From assembly GCF_003589595.1 (NCBI RefSeq), contig NW_020654080.1, positions 9,616,735 to 9,680,734 on the forward strand: DNA of 64,000 nucleotides, written 5' to 3'. Position numbers and translations under genes: made by a program. The DNA comes from Hyposmocoma kahamanoa (taxonomy: Eukaryota > Arthropoda > Insecta > Lepidoptera > Cosmopterigidae). This document shows positions 10,235 through 21,180 of this stretch, piece after piece; within the stretch, counting starts at the first letter, position 1; each line of letters begins with the position of its first letter. The notes beneath the pieces are model-generated. The model did not search any database and was not told the DNA's origin. It worked only from the letters and a program-made list of their open reading frames with translations.

Positions 10235-12331
10235 AACGGGCTGGTGTCCGCAACTCGACGACAAGGCGCCTATTTTGCGTGTGGTGGGTGCAGGGTCCTA
10301 CTCGTGCCACCCAAGCTCCTCCAGGAATCTCAGCAGCCTCCTCGGTTTGCTGAAGACTTCGGGGAGCGACCTTGGCACTCCAAGGTACTTTGCCCTGTAG
10401 TTGGCCACGCCGGAGCACTGTAGTAGGATGTGCGCAGCCGTTTCCTCCCCCTCCATGCACGCTCTGCATAGAGGGCTGTCTGTGATACCTAAATTGAAAA
10501 GGTGTTTATTGTATGGACCATGACCTGTTAGGGCGGCAGTTAGAGTGCGAAGCTCTTGCCTGTTGAGTTTAATTAATATTCGTGATAGACTGGCATTGAG
10601 CGTTGGGAGTGCTTCCCTCGCCTGTCTACAAACCGTAAGGGTGGTCCATGTATTATTATGTGAAGTTTTTGTACCTTTGTGTATAGTTGTTCTGGACCAT
10701 TGGTAGGGGAGGGACACTATGGGTTCTGGTCCTACTGCGTCCGTCTCCGACCCTTTTCTGGCTAGTTCATCTGCTGCGTCATTGCCCCGTGAGCCGCTGT
10801 GTCCTTTAATCCACTGTAGAGTTAAGTGGTTTTGTATACATACCTCCATGAGTGCTTGATGGCATTCATAAATGAGCCCTGAGTTTATGTCATAGCTGTT
10901 CAGTGCTTGAAGTACTGACATACTATCAGAGAGTATTCGAATGGAGTGGTTCTTTACTCTTCTCGCTATGATTGCTTCTGCCGCCAACTTGAGGCCCATG
11001 CATTCAGCCTGGAATACTGTGTTGTGGTCACCAAGCGGTGTTGATATCCTGATATTGAGGTCTTCTGAGAATACCCCAGTACCTGTTCCTGAATTTGTTT
11101 TAGATCCATCGGTGAAGACGCGGACCTCTTTGGGGTTCAGTCCTTCATTTGGATCTTCAAACAATTGTATCTTGTATTTTTTGTCGAAGATGTATTGTTT
11201 TGGGATCTTATCCACAGCCGCCTCCAGTAGCGGTTCCTCATTGACTGTCTTATAAAGGATTTCTGTATGTGGGGTCCTCATGTGCTTCCAAAGGCCGGCT
11301 CTGTTAAGACGCACTGCTGTTGACGCCGCTTCCTGTCTAATGAACATTAGGAGGGGTCGCAAGTCCAGCATCGCTTCGAGGGCCGCAGTCGGAGTTGTCC
11401 TCATGCAGCCGGTCGTTGCCATGCAAGCTAGTCTTTGGAATTTTTCCAGTTTGTCGGTTGCGGTCGTCAGCTTGGTTCGTGGCCACCATACTATCGCGCC
11501 ATAACTGATCATGGGTCTTATCACTGCTGTGTAGAGCCATAGTGTTATTTTGGGTGAGAGTCCCCATTGTTTACCTACCATTCTATGGCACTGCCAGAAG
11601 GTGATAGTGGCTTTTTTAATTTTGTTGTCCATATGCTTGTTCCAATTCAACTTGTTGTCCAGTATTACTCCTAAGTACTTGACTTCGGTTGATATCTGTA
11701 GTTCTGTACTGAAGAGTTTGGGTAGTAGGTAGTTATTCAGTAGTCTTTTGTTTGTAAACATTACTAGTTCCGTCTTTGTTGGGTTTACCGATAGTTCATA
11801 TGCCCTGCACCATCTTTCCACAATCCGGAGTGCAGCTTGTGTAATGTCGCAGAGTACATTGGCATAATTTCCTGTTACCAGTATAGCTATGTCATCAGCA
11901 TATCCTACTGTATAGAAATGTTCTTTGTTCAATTTAATGATGAGGTCATTTACGACCATGTTCCACAGCAGAGGCGACAGTACCCCTCCTTGAGGGCATC
12001 CCTTCGCTACTATGGCCCATGGGGTCATATTTGCTGTCGTTTTTATTGTTCTTAATTTTAGCATGTTGCTAATCCAGCTGATGAGCACTTCATCCACTTC
12101 GTGCCTCCTCAGTGCTGATTGAATGCTGGAGAAGTTGGTTTTGTCGAAGGCTCCTTCAATGTCGATAAAGGTGCCTAGGCAGATTGCTTTGTCTTTGAGG
12201 GCCACTTCTATCTTGCCCACAACGGCATGTAGGGCTGATTCAGTGGATTTGCCTTGACTGTATGCATGTTGGTTTCCGTGTAGTGGTATGTTCTTAAGCG
12301 CTCCATCCCTCAGTTCTCTGTCACATAACCT
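10213..12331 (-). mobile_element. 5'-truncated non-LTR retrotransposon with RNase H
   Basis: This 2.1-kb minus-strand insertion is bounded by a perfect 12-bp target-site duplication and has a short 7-bp repeat tail instead of poly(A). The 5' end is missing: it begins inside the RT domain, so ORF1, the endonuclease and early RT are absent. That is usual when target-primed reverse transcription stops early. The frame that remains is unbroken, and the duplication is unmutated, so the insertion looks young. RT followed by RNase H and a C-terminal CCHC-like motif points to the I/LOA/R1 group of LINEs; the exact clade needs a tree. Confidence 0.93.
10298..12331 (-). CDS. Partial ORF2: reverse transcriptase plus RNase H of a LINE
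   Basis: The open frame extends upstream to 12430, but its first 33 codons are flanking Rep1 and target-site sequence; element coding starts at about codon 34. Counting from 12430, RT motifs are FIDIEGAFD (88-96, motif A), GCPQGGVLSP (144-153, motif B), YADD (177-180, catalytic motif C), NPTKTE (216-221) and KYLGVILD (251-258). RNase H follows, with FTDGS (D441), QAE (E476), SDS (D502), GHSG (H544) and D551, so all expected acidic residues are present. The C-terminal C655-x2-C658...H667-x4-C672 resembles the zinc-knuckle-like motif of these ORF2 proteins. The stop is TAG at 10298-10300 and about 85 bp of 3' UTR follows. The protein lacks the N-terminal endonuclease and cannot mobilise itself. 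No frameshift or internal stop is seen, in contrast to all other LINE pieces in the window. Confidence 0.93.
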   Translation of the reverse strand, partial: RLCDRELRDGALKNIPLHGNQHAYSQGKSTESALHAVVGKIEVALKDKAICLGTFIDIEGAFDKTNFSSIQSALRRHEVDEVLISWISNMLKLRTIKTTANMTPWAIVAKGCPQGGVLSPLLWNMVVNDLIIKLNKEHFYTVGYADDIAILVTGNYANVLCDITQAALRIVERWCRAYELSVNPTKTELVMFTNKRLLNNYLLPKLFSTELQISTEVKYLGVILDNKLNWNKHMDNKIKKATITFWQCHRMVGKQWGLSPKITLWLYTAVIRPMISYGAIVWWPRTKLTTATDKLEKFQRLACMATTGCMRTTPTAALEAMLDLRPLLMFIRQEAASTAVRLNRAGLWKHMRTPHTEILYKTVNEEPLLEAAVDKIPKQYIFDKKYKIQLFEDPNEGLNPKEVRVFTDGSKTNSGTGTGVFSEDLNIRISTPLGDHNTVFQAECMGLKLAAEAIIARRVKNHSIRILSDSMSVLQALNSYDINSGLIYECHQALMEVCIQNHLTLQWIKGHSGSRGNDAADELARKGSETDAVGPEPIVSLPYQWSRTTIHKGTKTSHNNTWTTLTVCRQAREALPTLNASLSRILIKLNRQELRTLTAALTGHGPYNKHLFNLGITDSPLCRACMEGEETAAHILLQCSGVANYRAKYLGVPRSLPEVFSKPRRLLRFLEELGWHE

Positions 12332-12385
12332 GGAGCACGAATAATTCGTCCTGTCACTTACTACCATAAAACAACTGTAAAGACA

Positions 12386-13089
12386 AAATATAGGTAGTAA
12401 CAAATATCTAAGCGAACGCAAGCATGACATGGGAAAGTACGTTTTTTAATTTTAGCTACCCATTTATTTTTAAATTGTATCGAACATAATCAGCAACCAG
12501 ACCGTGTCGGCTCGTATGTAGCAAAAAATAAAAATACATATTAGTCCCTGAAGTCTTCTTAAGAAGAGCCGTTTTTGAAACTGCATTGTTTGTAAAAAGT
12601 TAGCAACTGAATTGCCGTTTCAAGTACAGAGGACATCGAAGCGTAACTTTTTAAAGTGGTAGGATCTGGGAGAGTTTACAAATTCAATTTTCATTTTAAA
12701 TTTTTATATAAAAAGTTGAAAGCGTTTTTGCATATAGATAAGTATTTTGAAATGTTATATCCGATCGAGGTTTAATATGAAATGTGTTCTGATATTTTGG
12801 ATTTTCTTTGTTTCAGGTACGCGCATGTAGCTTTTATCCAACATTTTGTTACAAGCAGCCAAGTGCTAGCAAAAAAGTTCCAATCTCAGTTAGTAAACAC
12901 ATACGTTATAAATTTTGATACTTTAGAATACACGAAAATATAGTTTTATATAGCCTATTTTCACCCATTTTTGCACTAAAATGTTTTCTGTTGTTTAGCC
13001 AATAAACTTACATAGATTTAATTTTCGCTATCTGTGTTTTTCAAAACCTACAATTTGAGGCTATTCGCGGCTAAAGTACAACAATAATA
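12386..13089. other. Unassigned, AAT microsatellite at the right edge
   Basis: No gene seen. An (AAT)n tract occupies about 13081-13099 and may be the tail of the SINE-A that follows. Confidence 0.5.
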
Positions 13090-13822
13090 ATAATAATAAC
13101 GCACATAGTCAAAATCCGCTCTAGAGAAATCCTGTATCGCGGGTACTATACAGACACACACATTGACGTTACACCCAAACTCATGAGAGAAATAAATCGA
13201 GGCTTGACCACCGACTTATCGTAAGCGACATTTTTACCCAAACAAGAGTTTCTTTTTTTATGTCAAAAGATATTGTAAATTATAATGGACAAGGACGCGT
13301 CGACATTTCCCGCCAAAATTATATCGAATTATAGCAAAAGCTAGGTTTATCGTTAGCTCAATAATCGTCCTGTTACTTAGTGTCATAAAAAAGCTGTTCT
13401 TTATATTTTAGCGTAATCGACAGAATAAATATTAAAAAAATCATAACGTAAGCGAGCCCACTTGTTGTCACGATCGACGTAGGACATCACTTTTTTCTAC
13501 AGGTAAACAATTGTTGCACATTTTTAATCATAAGTGTTATCTTAAACTTTTGAAGGCCTCAAAAATCTTTAGATAGATATACCGAAAATATTGTAAGCCC
13601 CAAAAAAGCTTATCTAATGTCCTTTGTTTCAATTTAGTATCACATTTTTATGTACCAATATTTGAAAAAACCCTCTCCTGTAAAATTTCTTTTTTGTCGC
13701 TTACACTAAGTCGGTGGTAATGGCTCGAAATGTAAGCAATACAAATATTTATTTCTCCCGGTCCAAGAATCGAATCCGGGACCTCTGCGTGACAGACCAG
13801 CATGGTAAGCGTTCAGCCACGT
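13090..13822 (-). repeat. SINE-A split by a MITE
   Basis: The body half (TATCGCGGGTACTATACAGA, TTACACCCAAACTCATGAGA) lies at 13105-13205. The tRNA-like half (CCGGTCCAAGAATCGAATCC, GGACCTCTGCGTGACAGACC) lies at 13735-13822. Both are on the minus strand and are separated by a 510-bp inverted-repeat element. Confidence 0.85.
13208..13717. mobile_element. MITE with CCACCGACTTA ends
   Basis: The termini are 23-bp inverted repeats matching at 21 positions (CCACCGACTTATCGTAAGCG... at 13208-13230, complement at 13695-13717). There is no coding potential inside. It interrupts SINE-A. The target-site duplication is not clear, so the superfamily stays open. Confidence 0.82.
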
Positions 13823-14630
13823 AGACAATAAGATAATCGCGTGTCTTTGTTGCTTAACGGCAGGTAGTATTGTAGCCAACCGTGCTACACAAATGTTATA
13901 TAATATATATACAAGGAAGATGATTTAGCCTAAGCGCGTTGTGCACTGGATCCAATTCGTAGTTGTTTCGTATCCGAGACTATACAAATCTAGAAAACTC
14001 GGATGTCGCTGGTGCACTAAGTCCTATACGAATCCGAGAAAATACTCGGTAATATAATTTCATTCTCCTTCCGAAATAATTACTGTCAAATAAGTAATAC
14101 TCAACCAGCTCAAAAGATGCATGACGCGAATAAAGCTTCATACTTGACATTGTCTTCTAATATGGTGGAATATTACTTATTTCACACTAATGGTTACGGA
14201 CAGATGGCGGCAGAGGACGAGAATACACCCCCTGATACGAATCGAAGTAGTAGTAGTAGTACGTAAACGCTCTAAGAGTATTGTGTCACGGTACAACGCC
14301 AATGCAAAACCAATGAAGCTCTATAATGCAAATACAAACGAACATCTATCAAACAGGCACTCAACTAACTTTAAGACTATTTCCAGTGAAATTAACCGAG
14401 AACTCTATTTAGAAAGTTCGCAACTTAGAGAATGTAACCAGTAATGAACTTAGTACTTCACTCTTTGACTTGATTAAAGAATAGAAACATGCCACTTAGG
14501 GATTGGATCCAATTCTCAACCTAATAACTCTTCTAACGCACTACTGAAGTCAAGTTTGTTAAAAAACTAGTTTCCAAATATATTAGGAAATATACCACCA
14601 TACACCATACAGGAGTATGGTTATTAGATT
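13823..14630. other. Unassigned; repeated GGATCCAATTC motif
   Basis: GGATCCAATTC occurs near 13948 and 14504, and CGTATCCGAG- or CGAATCCGAG-like words recur near 13970 and 14030. An (AGT)n run lies at 14246-14260. I cannot assign the segment to a family. Confidence 0.45.
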
Positions 14631-14795
14631 AAAGCGTGAAACACTGTCGGGCGCGTGTCGGGTCGGAAACGCGTGCTCCCGTTCCGCGTCCGTGCTCGGT
14701 GTGTTGTCGTCCTTATAAATACATGGAATTAGACCCTCCGCGATCCCGACCCGACACGCGCCCGACCCGCACCCGCTCTCTGTGTGTTTCATTCT
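14631..14795. mobile_element. GC-rich foldback element
   Basis: CGGGCGCGTGTCGGGTCGG at 14648-14666 is exactly complementary to 14746-14764. GTGAAACAC and GTGTGTTTCA lie outside the arms. The element is far more GC- and CpG-rich than its surroundings. It looks like a small foldback MITE. Confidence 0.7.
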
Positions 14796-14879
14796 TAAAT
14801 GATAAATACCTGTATAGGACCTATACTGCCCTTCTTACCATAACCAACGCATTTGCATTTCGGTAACTTTCTCGATATC

Positions 14880-15190
14880 GCCACCTAAAAAAAGTCAATT
14901 ACCCTGATTTTGGTTAAGGCGAGGGATTTCAACGCGAGCCTACATTTTAGGAGGTGAGGTGTGGAGGACCGTCACACGGGTCTCGCAAGCCGCGCTAGAA
15001 ATTAATACGAATAAAATAAGAACAGGCGGAAACACTTTGATACAGATTCGACGTCGATAACCGCCCGATGGTGACAGAGGGCGGCGCGGCGTGTCACTAA
15101 ACCGCTGGGCTATTTTCAATTTTGGGATAAATGTGAATTTAATAACTATAAGGTTTCAGTAGAAAACCAAAATAGTATACTTTTGAATTT
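14880..15190 (+). repeat. R4 repeat
   Basis: Motifs in order are TTGGTTAAGGCGAGGGATTT, AGGAGGTGAGGTGTGGAGGA, ATCGGGCGG-type sequence (here on the complementary strand, CCGCCCGATGGTGACAGAGG) and CTATTTTCAATTTTGGGATA. The same order occurs inverted at 18901-19330 and direct at 62860-63240. No transposon hallmarks were recognised. Confidence 0.8.
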
Positions 15191-16239
15191 CACTTATTTT
15201 GAGTTACAACGCTATTATTGTAATACCAAAACACAGGTTTTGGGACCATATTTCTAGCTATCTGTTTACGTGTAATCGTACGACACGATCTCACTGCGGT
15301 TTTCTATTTGAAAGTACGTGTTTACTAGGTACTTATATCTGTGTCATTACTTAATCGGTGAATCCGTTGCGAGAATATGCGACTCTAATGACACTTTGTG
15401 AAGGTAGATGGGGGATGTTTAAATTTGAAATGTAATTTTAGAACTGTATTGTCTACAAACTTATAATATCTTTCAAAGGCGACCTTCTATCAGGTTCAAC
15501 AAAGAAGCTATTGTTTACAGGTCCTGTAATTCTCATAGATATTGGAAATGTTTAATTAGACCCTAACTCCACTGTTTACGCTTAATTAAATGAAGTTTGT
15601 ATTGAAAATCTTAGTAGTAGCGTAGACAGTCGCATGCCACGTTCACTATCAAAATTAGAATAGTAATATGAGAAATAACTCGAGAGAGTTAAATAATTCC
15701 AAGTAATATGCAAATAAGAATTTCAAATAGCGTAAACAAATTGGATATCATATCTCAATTTTCAATCATCACAGTGTAACGCAATAACGTCAATCAATGC
15801 AATCACACAAAGTCAATAAGGTCGACTACTGGCATTTCATCTCAGTCTAACGATGCACTTATTAATGGTATCCCTTGAAGTGCCAAACAAAAATAATACT
15901 AAAACAAATAAAACTAAATCGGATTGTTTAACATTCTTTTAAATTCTAAGATAAAACGATAGCAATAGTGCATTTCAATTAGTTTAAATGAACTATAAAT
16001 AGACATGAAAATGGCCGCTTGCTTTTAATCTTAATGCAATTGCACACATTTCTACTAATCTTTAAATAGTTTTATGAATATTACGTTATGCAATTAGACT
16101 GCCATTAGCGTTTCCGATCTAATCTGAGATTGTGCTGCGCGGGCGCTGCTGGATTCATTACTTTTTAATTGATAGCACATACTGTCAATTCCCTAAGGTA
16201 ATAGTAGATAAACTTTACCTATTATTGTATTCATAGAAG
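15191..16239. other. Unassigned AT-rich DNA
   Basis: No repeat family or coding signal found. Confidence 0.5.
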
Positions 16240-16382
16240 ATGGAGATCTAAATCGCGTGTATTTATTGTTTTCAAAGAACGGTTCGGGCTCTTTACAGGT
16301 CCCATGTTCACGGCTGATTGGCAGCCATGTATAGTTTCATTTCCAATGTGTAATAATCTCGAAAATCTAAGAACTGGATCCG
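16240..16382 (+). repeat. M3 repeat copy
   Basis: ATCTAAATCGCGTGTATTTA, GGGCTCTTTACAGGTCCCAT and the right-hand GTGTAATAATCTCGAAAATC with TAAGAACTGG place it in M3. The centre is shortened. Confidence 0.65.
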
Positions 16383-17215
16383 TTGAATATATTTACAATT
16401 TTTGTAAAGTCAAAAATCCAGGACATCGCTATCATTACGGCTATTTCGTCATACATCCAACCCTTTTGGAACGGCCTGTACTTTACCCCGTTGGCACAAA
16501 GACCTTCCTTTATTAAGGGTTCGGAGAATATTGGGGGACCGAACTTCATTTATTAAACACTTCATAGACTCAGAACTATCGTACTTGCGACTTATTTGAA
16601 CACTTTGATATGTTTTATTACCTATTGTGTCTTTGTACTATAACAATGGCTTTAAAATTAGTAATCGTAATTCAAATTAAGAGATCAAAAGAAAAAACGG
16701 AGGTAGGTACATTCAGTGAAGCTCTTTTCTTTTTGTTCTAATAGATTATAAAGTCATTCGAATCAAGACTGAATGAATCAAGACGACTAATTCTGCTAAA
16801 TCAAAAGGCTATTCCATGTCTCTGAGCCCACTTTTAGAACTCTAATTTATTTTACAACACGAAACGCCATTTCACTCATTACAATAATGCATCTCATGTA
16901 AAATCAAAGCGGTTTTATTGTGATAGTGATTCCGAGAATACAGACATATCGCCGTCAGCTGCAGGCTAAATACACACTGTGAATAACATCAAGTGAATAT
17001 TGCATTAACTACAGAGAGGATATTTGTATTCGCAGTATATCTGACGACAGTAATACAACTAAGCATTCGCTACGGTGAATTACAAAAAACTATTGAAATG
17101 TTTTGGATTTTTACTAATTTTTTTGGAAGATATTTGTCAAAACGCCACTTGTAGGTACAGAACAAAATATTGTTGCGACAGGAATAACTCTTGGCCTATC
17201 GGTGCCAATCTTTCG
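16383..17215. other. Unassigned AT-rich DNA
   Basis: A patch at 16400-16550 is open in two frames, but neither translation resembles a family I know. Confidence 0.45.
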
Positions 17216-17261
17216 TGAAATTTGACTTGTCCAGGAGAATTCCTGGACAAGTCAAATTTCA
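17216..17261. repeat. Perfect 20-bp hairpin
   Basis: TGAAATTTGACTTGTCCAGG (17216-17235) is exactly complementary to 17242-17261, with a 6-nt loop. No related copy is seen in the window. Confidence 0.85.
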
Positions 17262-18900
17262 AAACTGACATCAGAAAAATCGACTGATGTATTTGATATA
17301 TTTCGGTCAGATTTTCGGTGCCGACGAATGACGGGTCTTAACTTACATAGTAGGAAATTTCAACCTGCTATTAATTTTAGACCATAACAAAATCAATCAC
17401 ATGGATCAAAATATTTTTCCTGTACTTATGACAGGGTAACTGCCTATGCAATTAGCCTTAATCATGTGAATAGAGTAAACAGAAAAGAAATAAACAAAAA
17501 TAATTTCTTCAATTCTTCTGTCGAGTCATAAATATCAGTTGAAATAAGTTCAACTAACTGGGCTCATAATTCACTGGATTAACGCTGCGTGTCCAAACAC
17601 TGTAACCCTTTTCATAACAAGTGTGAACACTATTTATGGAAAGCATCTTTCACTGGCGAAGTCCATTGAATTGTTACGTGTCAATTGCTAAAGTGCGAAA
17701 CACTAATTAGTCACGCATGTACGGTCTAGGTATTCATCCTTATGAAGATGATCTCTAACGGTTCATGATTTTACATATTTTGTGCACGTCTGACAACCAC
17801 CGACAGCCACAAGCAGGCTCCGCCCATTTCATATAAATAATAAACCAATTACATAAAGACAACGCATAATAATATACCGGCCTCGCCTGTCTTTCGCTAT
17901 GCATTGATCCATGCACTGATACGGACGCGTCTGCTGTACTATGGACGAGCCTATTCCTTGATGCGCAGCTGCGAACTCGTGTGATGTGATCGGTAAAATC
18001 AGGGATCATGGGAAACTGTTTAAACCGCCTTTAGATTTTTTGTATGATTTCATCAACCTATACGTACGTACCACTGCATCGAGTCTCTTGTTACGAGGTT
18101 TGTAAGTTATCTGATATGCTAGTTTGATTATCATAGTTTCCTTCGCCGCTTAAGCAAGTTATACCATCACTTAGAACAATAAAGGACGTAACTTACGATT
18201 TCGCCGAAAATTAAATAACTTCGCAACATACAAACTTATTTGTAAAATATTATTTAACTTGTTGGATTAGGTACCTACGTACGAATATCATAAACAATAA
18301 CTTTAATAAATTTACGAAACTTGTAAGTTTTTGCTAAAGTAGTAAGTTCCCCAACCCCGCAACTGCGTTTTGTATCAGACTGATATTTATACTTTCCTTT
18401 GTTACCGAATAGAGTTTAAACGGTGTTTTTATATAAAATCTGATAAGTAATTGAAAGTCATGAAATAAAAGTTGTTCTTTATGATGTTAGTAATATAGTC
18501 CTGCATGTATGCAACATGAAATTTTGAAATTTCGTTATTATTTCTATCTTTATCTTCTTCTTTTTTATTTACTATATATTTTATAAACTAAATTTCATTA
18601 TTCTTCTTACATAGTAAGCAAGTGTACACCCGTTATCGTAACTAACGTAACCGACATTAATAGCGAAATTAAATTATTAAAATATCTGGGATCAAAGAAT
18701 CGACAACCCCCTCTAATCCGTTTTTGATATCTAATTTAGTGTCAGTTTTATTGTTTTGCTGGATCAAATGATTTTCGTATTTACTGTTAAATAACAGTCT
18801 TACACAAAATACACCTAAGGATATTGTCTATAGAATGTGAAAAGTCGTTACACGACAGGAAGTACTTTGCCCGATCATATAAAATCGTGAAAACAGGCTT
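17262..18900. other. Unassigned; less AT-rich patch at 17755-18009
   Basis: The 17755-18009 patch is open on the minus strand for 84 codons and has a TATAAATAATA word at 17832. Without similarity or splice evidence I leave it unassigned. Confidence 0.45.
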
Positions 18901-19330
18901 AAAATAAAAGTCTAAAACGAATTATTTAAGAAACTTTGCACATAAATTTAATATGGAGATATTTCTCTGTAACTACTACAGAGAACCTGTTAAATTTTGG
19001 TTTTTAACTAAATCCGTATGGTTGTTTAATTCACATTTATTCCAAAATTTGAAAATTGTCTAGTGGTGTCACTAGACACGGCACCGCCCTCTGTCACCAT
19101 CGGGCGGTTATCGACGTCGAATCTGTATCAAAGTGTTTCCGCCTGTTCTAATTTTATTCGTCTTAATTTCCATCGCGGATTGCGAGACCCGAGCGACGGT
19201 CCTCCACACCTCACCTCCTAAAGTGCAGGCTCGCGTTGAAATCCCTCGCCTTAACCAAAACAGGGTAATTGACATTTTTTTAGGTGACAATAAAACTTTA
19301 GGTCTCGAAAGTTACCGAAATTCAAATGCG
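18901..19330 (-). repeat. R4 repeat, inverted copy
   Basis: It is the reverse complement of 14880-15190 (CCCTCTGTCACCATCGGGCG, CCTCCACACCTCACCTCCTA) and extends further, matching 63140-63240 (AATTATTTAAGAAACTTTGC). A 82-codon plus-strand frame at 19133-19381 with a hydrophobic start lies in it, but is not open in the other copies. Confidence 0.8.
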
Positions 19331-19441
19331 TTAAATATGACAAGGAGCCCTCCCTCCCAGAAGCACAGACTACTTAATTAGTTACTACGCAGACGTGTTA
19401 ACTAAGCAACGCTATCATAGATTTTCTGTTAAGTACTTTAA

Positions 19442-19712
19442 AAGTAGCAGTAGAGCTCCTTGTGAAAGAGTTCGTCCAGGAAAGTACTGTCACCTTACCT
19501 ATTTCTGTTGCCAAGCAGTAATGTTAGCATTACTGCGTTCCGGTTTCGAAGGGTAAGGGTGCTGATGAAATTACAGGCACTTGTCATATTATGTCTCAGG
19601 GTGACGAGCGCAGTGGCAGTGCCCCTCAGATCTTTGCGATTTAAATCTCGGAATGGGACTACAACTGTTATGGACAGGCATGTAGCTTACCATCATATTA
19701 TTAAAAAAATCG
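19442..19712 (+). repeat. Rep1 retroposon
   Basis: Starts AGCAGTAGAGCTCCTTGTG and runs to CAGGCATGTAGCTTACCATC. The usual GCGCACGACTTGTTCGTCC end is lost and replaced by ATATTATTAAAAAAA. Confidence 0.88.
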
Positions 19713-20159
19713 ATCAGATTATTCAAACTTTTGATTAACCTCGCTTGTTTTACTTAAAGGAATGATGTTGAGAATTTGTTTCCTGTTGGCCTTACAAGTT
19801 AGAGTACGTATAATTGCTATGAAGTAGTTAATGACTAAAAAATACGTTTAAGACTGTAAATCGATTTTGTTTAATTATTTTCTTTGTACTATTATTAGCC
19901 GTCTCTTATCTTTCCCAGCTGTGAATCATCAACATCATTCCGCCCCAGTGTTTTACGACTATGCCGAGAAAATAAACTATTTCTTTGAAACAGTTACGTC
20001 AGATAGTCAATTTTAAATAAAATGAGGATAAAATTACACCAAACTCGTTATCATGTTGCGTAATTTTCTATAAAATATTTGTCTCCCACACCAAAAGCTT
20101 TTACAAAGATGAAAAGGTTTTGCACAAAAAGTCGTGTTTTGTACTTTTTTATTTAATTC
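19713..20159. other. Unassigned AT-rich DNA
   Basis: No assignable content. Confidence 0.5.
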
Positions 20160-20522
20160 AAACATACAAATTCAAAATTCAAACCTTTATTTCGGACAAA
20201 AGATCCATATACTGTTAGTAACAAAATACTTACAAAGTATGTTAATATAAATCCTCTAAGCATTGACGTGTACCCGTACCCATTGATATAATATGGGACC
20301 ATCGGCCGTTGTACGAAGGAGTCCATTGGCGCCGCCCCGCACTCTGCGCATTAGAGAAGCTACTCGCTTCCGCAGAATGGCACTAAAGCACTCTACTCGC
20401 GCCTCGGTAAACATTCCCGAAGCGCTATAGTAGCACGGCAACCTCAACAGCATTCTGAGAGCGTCATTATACTGGACGCACAGAGCGCGATACGCTTTCT
20501 GTGTATACTTGACCAACAAACT
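20160..20522 (-). pseudogene. LINE-B ORF2 C-terminus and 3' end
   Basis: The minus-strand frame (20256-20519) contains LRMLLRLPCYYSASGMF, a second block LMRRVRGGANGLLRTTADGP and an HV..A end. I recognise this as the C-terminal end of an ORF2 type common in lepidopteran LINE copies. It is followed by a 3' UTR and a tail of AATTTTGAATTTG type. RT and endonuclease are absent because the copy is 5'-truncated. A second piece lies at 34139-34400. Confidence 0.72.
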
Positions 20523-20559
20523 GCACGTGGAAGAAAAGAAGAAGGATAATGAAACTAAT

Positions 20560-20832
20560 TTGGAAATTAAACTACTTTTTCGGACCTAATTCGCGTATAT
20601 TTTTTATTTCAAACAAACCAACGTTTCGGGCCCTCTACAGGTCCCATGATCATGACAGACTGAGATGGTAAAGTCATCAACCAGCTATTTATAATATTAA
20701 TGACCATGGGACCATGGGACCTGTAAAGGTCCTAAAACGTCGGTTTATTTGAACAAACAAATATATACACGATTTAGATCCGAAAAGATAGTTCCATTTC
20801 CTACGTGTAACAATCGCGAAAACTTAAGAAAT
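20560..20832. repeat. M3 repeat with inverted arms
   Basis: The left arm (TTTTTCGGACCTAATTCGCG, about 20575-20615) pairs with the right arm (TACACGATTTAGATCCGAAA, about 20760-20800). The centre carries CCAACGTTTCGGGCCCTCTA and CATGGGACCTGTAAAGG. A one-sided tail GTGTAACAATCGCGAAAAC follows, as in other M3 copies. Confidence 0.8.
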
Positions 20833-20864
20833 CTTAAAAAAACTTTATGAATAAAATATATGCG

Positions 20865-21180
20865 TTTTTATAACATAAAGTGACGGGACGAAAAAGTCGT
20901 GCGCCTGGTGGTAAGCTACACGCCTATTCGAAACAGTGGCAGTGCCACTCAGCTCTTTAAATCGCAAAGATTTAAGGCGCACTGCCACTGCGCCCGTCAC
21001 CCTGAGACATAAGTTGCTTGTCAACTTATGTCTCCACTGTGCCTGGAAATTCACCAGCACCCTCTTACCCTTCAAAACCGGAACACAGTAATATTGGCAT
21101 TACTGCTTGGCGGCAGAAATAAATAAGGTGGCAGTACTTCCCTGGACAAACTCTTTCACAAGGAGCTCTACTGCTACTAT
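20865..21180 (-). repeat. Rep1 retroposon
   Basis: Full-length. It has an internal local duplication: ATAAGTTG and CTTGTCAACTTATGTCTC around 21008-21035 form a small inverted repeat where other copies have one ATAAGTTGACAAGTCCC. Confidence 0.9.

Larger units (their letters stand above)
9968..12385 (+). repeat. Rep1 retroposon hosting the LINE insertion
   Basis: Rep1 sequence runs from AGCTCTTTGTGAAAGAATTC to GGAGCACGAATA at 10212. It resumes with the duplicated GGAGCACGAATA at 12332 and continues ATTCGTCCTGTCACTTAC to the A-rich end near 12385. Removing 10213-12343 restores one continuous Rep1, which makes both boundaries precise. Confidence 0.92.

Noticed and set aside
10158..12055. Plus-strand frames opposite the LINE
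   Set aside because: They are antisense shadows of the RT/RNase H frame and have no conserved motifs.
12332..12430. N-terminal extension of the LINE protein
   Set aside because: The first 33 codons of the open frame are translated from the flanking Rep1 and target-site duplication.
19133..19381. Secreted peptide gene (hydrophobic start then polar tail)
   Set aside because: It lies in R4, and the frame is not preserved in the R4 copies at 14880 and 62860.
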